NCBI GenBank assembly: GCA_945923775.1
Contig: CAMELR010000013.1
Coordinates: 1 to 64,000 of the forward strand
DNA: 64,000 bases
Direction of reading: 5' to 3'
From: an uncultured Clostridia bacterium
Lineage (GTDB): Bacteria > Bacillota > Clostridia > Oscillospirales > Ruminococcaceae
Part shown: positions 56,024-64,000 of the stretch, in pieces
Numbering within the stretch: the stretch's first letter is position 1
How the letters are laid out: each line of letters begins with the position of its first letter
Translations under genes and position numbers: made by a program
Notes under the pieces: model-generated
The model's input: only the letters and a program-made list of their open reading frames with translations
Database searches by the model: none
Told to the model about the DNA's origin: nothing

Positions 56024-58522
56024 ATGAATGATTTAGAACAGTTAGATTACACTCTTGAAAATGGCTCTCCAATATTGTTGCTTGGTTCAGGCTTTTCTTT
56101 AGGGGCTACTAATGCAAAAGGTTCATTAGTGTGTGGCAAAGATCTTGCAAAGAAGCTATATGATGAGTTCTATATCCGTAGACGCCATGAAATACCAGAC
56201 GAGCAGTTTATGTGTGCACAAAATGTTAAAGACGACCTTAAAGAAATATGTACTTTGTTGTCTATCGAGAACAGAAGACCGCAAAGAAACAATTTTCTTA
56301 CAGAGTTATTCAGCGATTGCACTCCTGCGAGTTTCCACCATTTGCTGAATTGTTATAATTGGAATAAAATTTTCACTTTAAATATTGATGACGTTGTTGA
56401 AAAGGTATATGACAAATCCGATCTAGTAGTCTGGACAGGAGAGTCTTCCGGAAGTGATTCTACCAATAAAACCCTGTTGGTAAAATTACATGGATGTGTT
56501 AATAGTAAATCGCAAGATTATATTTTTGATGATAGTGAATACACTCAGTTTACACAATCTCAAAATTGTTTACTAAGAGAGTTTTCAGACTCAAAGGTAA
56601 AATCCGATCTAATATGCATCGGAACAGAATTCCAAGAGTATGATCTTTTGCAGATCATGGAGTGTTACAAAATGAGTGGATATAAAGATGACAAGAAAGT
56701 TTTTATCGTTTCGCCATCTATTCATAATTCTAATCTTTTGGGCAAGATCCAATACGATCCAAACTACTTTCATATCAAAATGGAAGCAGAAAAGTTTCTT
56801 ACTCACATAAAAAATGACATTGTTAAGAAAATAGACTGCCGAGAAGTTTTAAAGCAAGATGCTGCTCTATTTGTAAGCGATTACTCAAATGTAAAAAGCA
56901 GCTATGTAACAGAATTATATACGGGCGGTGAAAGCAGGTATGAGGATTTCTGGAAAGAATATAATTTTATTCATCCCAGAATGCTTTTTTATTTAAAGAA
57001 AATCGATCAAACAAATGGCAATATTATGTTTAGTATATACGGAAAAGCTTATGTTGGAAAAACCTGCTTTGCAAGAGGGGTTCTTTTTGAACTTGCAAAG
57101 AAAAACTACATTAGCATAGAGTATATGATTTTTAATGAACATAAAGTACATAATCTTCTGGATTATTTAAATACTTTGCCTAATGGTACTAAAGTTGCAG
57201 TGTTATGTGAGAATGCAGCTTATCATTATGACAAAATACAATACCTGTTAGAAAATACCCCTGCAAATATTGACAAATGCGTCATAATAGCTGTTGATAC
57301 AATATCCAATTACAATAGGAAAAAATACAGCACAACTTATTCCAAATCCAAAACTATATCATTTGAAATTACTGAGCATATTGATCGGCCTTATGCTGAG
57401 AATATTATAGATAAATTAAAATCAAATTCGTGGATCACCAATATAGGAAAATTTGCAGACAGAAATCAAGACCAGTATAAATTTGCTATAGAGGTGAACG
57501 ATATTATTGATTTGCTCTATATAAACTCAGAAGGTGTTAATTTTGAAAAGCATTTAAGCCTAGTACTTGGTGTTTCTAAAAATGACGACTCATTTAATTA
57601 TTTTACAATTTTGTCTATACTATCCTCTATGGGTATATCATATGTCCCTTTAAGAGTATTTAAAAGTCTTTTCCCAAATGACTTCAACAATATTAAATTT
57701 CACAGGTTCCTTGACACGTATAGCGATTGGGTTTCAAATGATAATAAATTTCTCCATCTGCGTTGTGCCAGATTAATAAAAAGTGCCCTTTGGAACAAGA
57801 CAGGTAAGAATGCCCTTGTTAATGAGGATAATTTAGTTGACATTATTAAGAACATAGTTCTCCAAACAGTAGGTCAATTCAACGAACAAACATCAAATGA
57901 ATGGAGTGAGCTTTTTCAGAAAGTTCTTCATGCGGACACACTTTTAGCAGAAAGGGTTTTATCTCTTGCATCTGCTAAAAACTTGTTTACCTGCCTTGAA
58001 AATGAATGCAAATCTATTAGTTATTATTGGATTGAAAGGGGTATAATAGAAGAAAAGGGCGAAAACTACGAAGAAGCACATAGATGCTTTATGAACGCTA
58101 AAAAAATACGCCCCAATTCTTACCAAACTGCACACGCTATAGCCAAAAACAACATGGAAAAAGGCATTTATTGTCGAAAACATAATAGTACTCCGAATGC
58201 AGAAGCATATTATGAGGAGGGGCTTAAATCGATGATTGAACTTGTTGAAAGCAAAGAATTTAGCAAGTCATATAATTATTCGGTTCATTCCTTAGTAGAT
58301 TTGCAACTAAAATATTCGCAGACATTTGACGTAGATTTATCGCACGATCAATGCTTATACATGGCCAATCTTTTTAATAATGCTGATGAGAAAGATGAAC
58401 ATATGTTTTCTATTGCAAAGTCGTTAAAGAATTACTGCAACAGAAATAATTATATTGAAATAGTAGGTATAATTCAAGAGTTCATACATCGAGCGGAACA
58501 GTATAAGCAAGACATTATGTAA
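56024..58522 (+). CDS. SIR2-like / STAND-type NTPase / TPR-like defence protein
   Basis: PILLLGSGFSLGATN, FTLNIDDVVEKVY, LLVKLHGCVN (SIR2_2-like); IMFSIYGKAYVGKTCFARGVLFELAKK (Walker A); C-terminal repeats. Confidence 0.75.
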   Translation: MNDLEQLDYTLENGSPILLLGSGFSLGATNAKGSLVCGKDLAKKLYDEFYIRRRHEIPDEQFMCAQNVKDDLKEICTLLSIENRRPQRNNFLTELFSDCTPASFHHLLNCYNWNKIFTLNIDDVVEKVYDKSDLVVWTGESSGSDSTNKTLLVKLHGCVNSKSQDYIFDDSEYTQFTQSQNCLLREFSDSKVKSDLICIGTEFQEYDLLQIMECYKMSGYKDDKKVFIVSPSIHNSNLLGKIQYDPNYFHIKMEAEKFLTHIKNDIVKKIDCREVLKQDAALFVSDYSNVKSSYVTELYTGGESRYEDFWKEYNFIHPRMLFYLKKIDQTNGNIMFSIYGKAYVGKTCFARGVLFELAKKNYISIEYMIFNEHKVHNLLDYLNTLPNGTKVAVLCENAAYHYDKIQYLLENTPANIDKCVIIAVDTISNYNRKKYSTTYSKSKTISFEITEHIDRPYAENIIDKLKSNSWITNIGKFADRNQDQYKFAIEVNDIIDLLYINSEGVNFEKHLSLVLGVSKNDDSFNYFTILSILSSMGISYVPLRVFKSLFPNDFNNIKFHRFLDTYSDWVSNDNKFLHLRCARLIKSALWNKTGKNALVNEDNLVDIIKNIVLQTVGQFNEQTSNEWSELFQKVLHADTLLAERVLSLASAKNLFTCLENECKSISYYWIERGIIEEKGENYEEAHRCFMNAKKIRPNSYQTAHAIAKNNMEKGIYCRKHNSTPNAEAYYEEGLKSMIELVESKEFSKSYNYSVHSLVDLQLKYSQTFDVDLSHDQCLYMANLFNNADEKDEHMFSIAKSLKNYCNRNNYIEIVGIIQEFIHRAEQYKQDIM

Positions 58523-58567
58523 TACCAAGCACCTTTTATTTTTCGTTATTAGAAGGAAGGAACCCAT

Positions 58568-59731
58568 ATGGAGATTTTATACTCAAACATTCCTCCGCTT
58601 GCTGTAAGCGATGGACAAACCACTATAACTGAATGCTTTGCTGAGCAGGCGGCAGACTGCACACAGATTGACATCGCTGTCGGATATGCCTCAAAGGCGG
58701 CTATTGAAGAACTAGACACTCTTGCGGAAAAGTATGGCTTGCACATTAACCTGCTGCTTGGCATGTATTTCATTGAAGGAATGCCCGAAGCTATGTATCA
58801 TACTGCTCGTTCAATCAATGAAAAGTGGAAATCAGCAGGCATAGGCGAAATTAGGCTTGCTAAAGTATTTAAGTATCATGGAAAGATATATGTTTTCCAA
58901 AAGAACGGCGCTGTCAAATCAGCAATAATGGGATCCGCAAATCTCGGAGTTATAAAGCTTGAGGCAAACAATCTCAGGCAGTATGAGGTATCAAGCCTGA
59001 TTACTGATACAAAAGACTGCACAGAAATGCTGAATTTAATTCACAATCTGCAGACCGACCGCTGCTCAGCGAATATTGCCGATATTAAAGGAATAAAGCT
59101 GATTCGCGAGGTGAATACTTCGCTGTCTGGCGTTGATGGAGTTAATCAGGTTCCTCAAGGGGAAGTTAAGATGTACAAGGACAGCATGACAGATATTGCA
59201 TTTACTCTGCCTATTAAAGTGCCTGCATTCAGCGAGAGACATATGGACGATGGCAAGCACTTCACGAAATCCAATCTTAATGTAAGCTATGCGGCTCCAA
59301 GAAGCCAGCGCAAGTCACGCGACTGGTATGAAACCCAGTTTACTGTCAGCAAGTCTATCACACTTCTTCCCGGCTATCCTGAGAAGAACGAAGAATTCTA
59401 TGTCATTACAGATGACGGCTATACATTTAAGGCGCATACCACCAGTGACGGAAACAAGCAGTTCAGCGCAGTTGGAGATGAATTGATCCTCGGGCGCTGG
59501 ATTAAGGGACGCCTTGTTTCCGCAGGACTTGTCCAGCCAGTTAATGATACTCAGCTTGACAAAGACCGCCGTGGAATGATTACTAAGGAAATGCTTGAGG
59601 CATACGGCTGCAATACTCTTGTCCTAACTAAAACCGATCAGAAGATGAAAGATGATGAGGGCAAAATCCTTGATGTATGGGTTCTTTCATTTGAAAAATC
59701 TCAGGCACCTGTGCAGGAGGACGATGAATGA
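58568..59731 (+). CDS. PLD-fold restriction endonuclease-like protein (NgoFVII family-like)
   Basis: FKYHGKIYVFQKNGAVKSAIMGSANLGVIKLE: HxK and GSAN. Confidence 0.75.
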   Translation: MEILYSNIPPLAVSDGQTTITECFAEQAADCTQIDIAVGYASKAAIEELDTLAEKYGLHINLLLGMYFIEGMPEAMYHTARSINEKWKSAGIGEIRLAKVFKYHGKIYVFQKNGAVKSAIMGSANLGVIKLEANNLRQYEVSSLITDTKDCTEMLNLIHNLQTDRCSANIADIKGIKLIREVNTSLSGVDGVNQVPQGEVKMYKDSMTDIAFTLPIKVPAFSERHMDDGKHFTKSNLNVSYAAPRSQRKSRDWYETQFTVSKSITLLPGYPEKNEEFYVITDDGYTFKAHTTSDGNKQFSAVGDELILGRWIKGRLVSAGLVQPVNDTQLDKDRRGMITKEMLEAYGCNTLVLTKTDQKMKDDEGKILDVWVLSFEKSQAPVQEDDE

Positions 59732-61590
59732 TGAGATACTTAAAAAGCTATCTTGATACGATCAAAAGCCGAGGAAATGTCAGCCTTGCTGATTCAATAG
59801 AAAAAACCGCCAACGATGTCGGCAGTAAATACATAGCCCCATTTTCTTATTGTTCTCATGATATTGGACTTCTTTTTGGCAATGTTCAGTCCGGTAAAAC
59901 AGGACAGATGTTCGGAATAATGTGCAAAGCTGCTGATCTGGGATTTTCAGCATTTGTGCTGCTTACGACAGACAATATCGTCTTACAGCAGCAGACGCTT
60001 GAAAGAGTACAGGCAGACTTAACTGGATTCTGCGTGTGCGGTGAGAATGATTCTGGATTATTTATAGAAAACCGCTTAATGAAGCCTGCTGTTATTGTAC
60101 TGAAGAAGAATGCACGGATCTTGAGGCTGTGGGCTAATGTCTTTGCTTCAACTGGCTTCATGAAAGGAAATCCGCTATTCATAGTTGACGATGAGGCTGA
60201 TGCAGCGTCCTTAAACAACCTTGTAAACAGAGGAAGGAAATCATCAGTAAATAAATACCTTGACTCTATTAAAAATGACGCTTCAAGCAGTATGTACCTT
60301 CAAGTTACTGGTACGCCGCAGGCTGTCCTGCTTCAAACAGCTGCGTCCGGGTGGCACCCTGCATTCACATATTACTTTGCTCCCGGCGCAGGTTATCTGG
60401 GAGGCGATTTTTTCTTTCCGAAAGACAAAAAAGCAGACTGCATAAGCTGGCTTGAAGATATTAAAGAGCCTGAAAAGCAGGTAGTAATTCACCATCTGGC
60501 TGTATCAGGTCAGATTTTTGCCGCGGGCGGTAAAACATCTAACTGCCTGATTCACCCCAGCGTAAGACAGTCTGCCCACAGCAGGTTTGAAGGCAGCATA
60601 AAGAAAGTTCTTGATGAGTATAAGAGTGATTTGAGTGCTTTCAAAGCTGACCTTCAAGATGAATATCAGACACTTAATCCACAAAAGCAGGTCAAAGCTT
60701 CATTTGCAGAAGTTTATGCCAAAGCAGAACAGCTGCTTATAAACAATGAGGTTAAAATCCTTATTATGAATGGCAGAAATAATGTTTCAAGCGATGAATA
60801 TTCCACAGGTTCAAACATAGTGATTGGAGGAAACACACTAGGCAGAGGAGTTACTTTCCCATCACTTCACACGATTTATTACACACGCACAAGCAAGAAG
60901 CCTCAGGCTGATACAATGTGGCAGCACAGCCGTATGTTCGGCTATGACCGTGATCCGGGAATGATGCGCGTGTTCATTGATGAACCCCTTTACAAGCTGT
61001 TTTCTGATATTAATGCAACAAATAATGCAATGACAGCACAAATCGAAAATGGAACTGATAAAATTCAGATGTTCTATCCAAAGGGGCTTAATCCAACACG
61101 CCTGTCAGTCCTTGACAACAAAAAAGTATTCATGCTTTCCGGTGGAACCAACTACTATCCGTTCAATCCTGAGAACAGCACAATTGATGACATTGATAAG
61201 CTTCTGGCTCCATTTTCTGAAAACACTACAAGCTATCAGGTTCACCTGAACCTGATGAAAGAAATCTTCTCTCACATCACATCAGATGAAGATTTCAATA
61301 TACAGAGCTTCCTTTCAGTAATTGATATGCTTCTCTCTCAGAATCCTGGGGCTCAGGGACAGCTTATCGTTCGCAGAGGCAGAGATGTTGCTAAGGGAAC
61401 CGGTGCCCTCCTTTCTCCAAATGACTGGGATCTGGGAAAAGCGTTCAATAATGAGATTGTTCTTACCATGTATAAGGTAACTGGTCGAAAAGGGTGGAAC
61501 AATCGTGAAATCTGGGTTCCCAACATTAAGCTGCCTGACAACGCCGTATATTATGATGTAGTAGAGGCAGACAATTCGGAGGAGCAGTAA
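59728..61590 (+). CDS. Z1-domain ATPase/helicase-like endonuclease
   Basis: GLLFGNVQSGKTGQMFGIM; FIVDDEADAASLNN; IGGNTLGRGVTFPSLHTIYYTRTSKKPQADTMWQHSRMFGYD. Confidence 0.9.
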   Translation: MMRYLKSYLDTIKSRGNVSLADSIEKTANDVGSKYIAPFSYCSHDIGLLFGNVQSGKTGQMFGIMCKAADLGFSAFVLLTTDNIVLQQQTLERVQADLTGFCVCGENDSGLFIENRLMKPAVIVLKKNARILRLWANVFASTGFMKGNPLFIVDDEADAASLNNLVNRGRKSSVNKYLDSIKNDASSSMYLQVTGTPQAVLLQTAASGWHPAFTYYFAPGAGYLGGDFFFPKDKKADCISWLEDIKEPEKQVVIHHLAVSGQIFAAGGKTSNCLIHPSVRQSAHSRFEGSIKKVLDEYKSDLSAFKADLQDEYQTLNPQKQVKASFAEVYAKAEQLLINNEVKILIMNGRNNVSSDEYSTGSNIVIGGNTLGRGVTFPSLHTIYYTRTSKKPQADTMWQHSRMFGYDRDPGMMRVFIDEPLYKLFSDINATNNAMTAQIENGTDKIQMFYPKGLNPTRLSVLDNKKVFMLSGGTNYYPFNPENSTIDDIDKLLAPFSENTTSYQVHLNLMKEIFSHITSDEDFNIQSFLSVIDMLLSQNPGAQGQLIVRRGRDVAKGTGALLSPNDWDLGKAFNNEIVLTMYKVTGRKGWNNREIWVPNIKLPDNAVYYDVVEADNSEEQ

Positions 61591-62018
61591 TGGCTGACGA
61601 TCTTACTCCAGAGCAGCGGAGAAAAAATATGCAGGCTATCAAGAGCAGTGATACAACAATAGAACTGCTCTTGAGAAAGGCTCTTTGGGCTAAGGGAATA
61701 CGCTATCGTAAGAATTACAAAGATCTTATCGGCAAGCCTGATATTGCTATCACCAAGTATAAGATAGCTGTTTTCTGTGATTCCGATTACTGGCACGGAT
61801 ATGACTGGGAGAATCGAAACAAGCGGATTAAGTCAAACCGTGATTACTGGATTCCTAAAATAGAACGCAATATGAAGCGTGACAAAGAAGTATCTGCCGC
61901 ACTTGAAGAACAGGGGTGGACTGTGCTAAGGTTTTGGGAATGGCAGATTCGCCGTGAAACAGATCAATGCGTCAATATAATACTTAATGCTGTTTACACT
62001 AAGAAAAACGAAATCTAG
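61590..62018 (+). CDS. vsr: Vsr (very short patch repair) endonuclease
   Basis: LTPEQRRKNMQAIKSSDTTIELLLRKALWAKGIRYRKNYKDLIGKPDIAITKYKIAVFCDSDYWHG. Confidence 0.9.
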   Translation: MADDLTPEQRRKNMQAIKSSDTTIELLLRKALWAKGIRYRKNYKDLIGKPDIAITKYKIAVFCDSDYWHGYDWENRNKRIKSNRDYWIPKIERNMKRDKEVSAALEEQGWTVLRFWEWQIRRETDQCVNIILNAVYTKKNEI

Positions 62019-62029
62019 GAGTGTTAACA

Positions 62030-62683
62030 ATGCGTGTTACCTTAACTAAAGATGAATTGGCAAAATGCAAGGTTTTTTCTCTCAAATGTGCAGAAAATCA
62101 GCAGGCTATAGAGTTCGGGCAGAAAACAACAAAAGCTCGTGGCGTCAAAGAGATAGCACGTGATAACTTGATCGGCAAAATAGCTGAAACTGCTTTCAGC
62201 CGCATTATGAAAGAACAATGCGGAATCGACGTTCCATTGGATTTCAATTATTATCCAAGAGGAAAGTGGGACAGCCAAGATGCTGTTATCAACGGTTGGA
62301 GAATAGACATAAAAGCAACACGATCTGGTGGGCATTGGTTTCTTATTGAATGGAGCAAACTGCATTTTAGAAAAAATGAGAATAAGCTGTCACACATATA
62401 TGTCATGTTTACCGTTGACTGGGACAGAGAGAAAGATGAGCCGACAGGAACTGCTGAATACGAGGGTGCTGCAGCAATAACTAATCTGCGTGAATGCTGG
62501 CCTTTTACGTCTGTATTGAAAAAAGGCACCTGTATTCCCGGCACTAAAGCAAAGCTTCAGGCAGACAATTTTGGAATTCCATTTGATAAACTTATATATA
62601 AAGATCCCAAAAAACTATATGCATTATTAAGCAGCAGTCAACCGCCAGAAAGATTGACTGCTGACTTCAAATGCCCAGAGTAA
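62030..62683 (+). CDS. PD-(D/E)XK-like nuclease, putative restriction component
   Basis: LIGKIAETAFSRIM ... AVINGWRIDIKATRSGGHWFLIEW (E...DxK pattern). Confidence 0.55.
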   Translation: MRVTLTKDELAKCKVFSLKCAENQQAIEFGQKTTKARGVKEIARDNLIGKIAETAFSRIMKEQCGIDVPLDFNYYPRGKWDSQDAVINGWRIDIKATRSGGHWFLIEWSKLHFRKNENKLSHIYVMFTVDWDREKDEPTGTAEYEGAAAITNLRECWPFTSVLKKGTCIPGTKAKLQADNFGIPFDKLIYKDPKKLYALLSSSQPPERLTADFKCPE

Positions 62684-62703
62684 GCCGAATAATTGGTGAT
62701 ATT

Positions 62704-63675
62704 ATGCTATTATGTAATCATTTAGCCGAACAAATTCTGTTTAACCCACTATATGATCACGCAGACGAGCTGAATATTATGTCTGCGTATGCAACTCCTA
62801 ATATGCTTTCATGGTACTTGAAAAATATACACCATAGAGTATTTGAACCGATTAAAATCAACCTTATTGTCGGAATGGTGCCGTTTGACCATCTGAGCGT
62901 AAGCATTCATGAAGGATTTAAGGGTATAGTTTCATCTGATCTTCCAGCTGAAGTTTCATCTGTTAAATGCAGCTATGTTTATGACCAGCCTGCTGAGCAT
63001 GGAAACCTTTATATTTGGAGCAGGAATGACGAGCTTCTTTCTGCTTTCACCGGATCAGCGAATTTTGTACAGAACTCTTTTATTGGCTCAGGAAGACGTG
63101 AAATTATGAAGCCATGTGCTCCAGCAGAAGCAATGGACTATTATAATTCTGTTATATCCAGAACCGTATACTGCAATCATGCTGAAGTTGAAGAATATGT
63201 TATTATAAAGTCAGCCCATCCAGTGTTAGATACTGAATGCAATCCCATAGGCCCTATGGACCCCGAAAAAACAGTAGAATTAAGCCTTATTACGAAAACC
63301 GGCGAGCCAGGAACCAAATCCGGTCTAAACTGGGGACAGCGAAGCGGCAGAGAGCCTAATGAAGCATATATTCCACTCCCTGCACCAATAGCCCGAAGCG
63401 GATTTTTCCCACTTGAGAAGCAGCATTTTACCGCTCTTACAGATGACCGAATTCGTCTTACTCTGCGCGTAGAGCAGCAGGGTGACAAAGCCATTACTAC
63501 CCCAGAAAGAAATTCTGACCTCGGAGAATACTTCCGCCGGCGGCTTGAACTAGCTAATGGTGCTTATATAACAAGAGCTGATCTCGATAGATACGGAAGG
63601 CTTGATGTGGCTTTTACCAAGCTGGACGACGAGACATTTTATATGGATTTTTCACCAAAATTTCCAAGAACATAA
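62704..63675 (+). CDS. second PLD/NgoFVII-like protein with altered HxK
   Basis: AEHGNLYIWSRNDELLSAFTGSANFVQNSF: HGN instead of HGK, GSAN retained. Confidence 0.65.
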   Translation: MLLCNHLAEQILFNPLYDHADELNIMSAYATPNMLSWYLKNIHHRVFEPIKINLIVGMVPFDHLSVSIHEGFKGIVSSDLPAEVSSVKCSYVYDQPAEHGNLYIWSRNDELLSAFTGSANFVQNSFIGSGRREIMKPCAPAEAMDYYNSVISRTVYCNHAEVEEYVIIKSAHPVLDTECNPIGPMDPEKTVELSLITKTGEPGTKSGLNWGQRSGREPNEAYIPLPAPIARSGFFPLEKQHFTALTDDRIRLTLRVEQQGDKAITTPERNSDLGEYFRRRLELANGAYITRADLDRYGRLDVAFTKLDDETFYMDFSPKFPRT

Positions 63676-63713
63676 AAAATCGCTGCAAAATCGCAGCATT
63701 TTTGAAAAAGCTA

Positions 63714-63742
63714 TTGCATTTTCGCAGCAAGTATGATATAAT
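63714..63742 (+). promoter_or_regulatory. promoter with CGCAGCAA element in spacer
   Basis: TTGCAT-N17-TATAAT upstream of HTH gene. Confidence 0.5.
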
Positions 63743-63768
63743 TGATTATGAAAAGGAGTGAGCTGTGA

Positions 63769-64000
63769 ATGGAATTTGGCAGTTACTTAAAAGAGCTTCG
63801 TGAACAAAGCGGATTAACTATGGCGGAAATACATCTGCTTTGCGGAATAACCAATTCAAGACTAAACCGTGAAGAAAATGGTAAAAGAACGCTAAAGGCA
63901 GACGAAATCAAAAAGCTTGCCAAAGCATATAATGCCAGCACAGTATTTCTTTTTCAAATGGCAGGTTTATTAGACAATGAAGATCTTGCTGAGTATCAGC
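63769..64000 (+). CDS. XRE-family HTH regulator, truncated by window end
   Basis: MEFGSYLKELREQSGLTMAEIHLLCGITNSRLNREENGKRTLKADEIKKLAKAYN; SD AAAAGGAG. Confidence 0.8.
   Translation, partial: MEFGSYLKELREQSGLTMAEIHLLCGITNSRLNREENGKRTLKADEIKKLAKAYNASTVFLFQMAGLLDNEDLAEYQ

Noticed and set aside
12940-64000. Integrase gene or complete ICE boundaries
   Set aside because: No recombinase motif found in any listed ORF of the window; the right end must lie outside.

Overview
The window looks like a low-GC Gram-positive (Clostridia/Ruminococcaceae-like) chromosome carrying the left part of a large integrative conjugative element (ICE). All calls were made by eye from the sequence and the supplied ORF track; no searches were run. 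(1) About 1-12,900 is ordinary chromosome: partial tRNA-Val, Hsp33, methyltransferases, a YerC/TrpR-like protein, tRNA-Leu, a TraB/GumN-like lipoprotein, a histidine phosphatase, an HTH regulator, a flippase, TadA, a degenerate P-type-ATPase-like protein and an RlmB-type 2'-O-methyltransferase. (2) About 12,950-55,850 is the ICE backbone, almost entirely on the + strand: a replication initiator with embedded 23-bp repeats, ParA/ParB, a giant methylase-helicase, a DUF3849-like protein, a Toprim primase, a MobP-type relaxase, VirD4, TrbC/TrbL-like proteins, VirB4, and a near-complete Tad/Flp pilus set (prepilin peptidase, CpaB, two TadZ-like, CpaF, TadB, TadC, pilin-like proteins). (3) About 55,850-64,000 is a defence-like cargo island: SIR2-STAND-like, two PLD/NgoFVII-like nucleases, Z1 ATPase, Vsr, a PD-(D/E)XK-like protein and an HTH regulator cut by the window edge. 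No integrase or right ICE end is visible. The most interesting signals are a hybrid Tad/T4SS conjugation locus, a dispersed palindrome family including an 88-bp element inserted in frame inside a protein, a recurrent acidic ...EM/...EP C-terminal tail on unrelated ICE proteins, an iteron-like array inside the rep gene, and an alternative-frame gene inside the giant helicase ORF.
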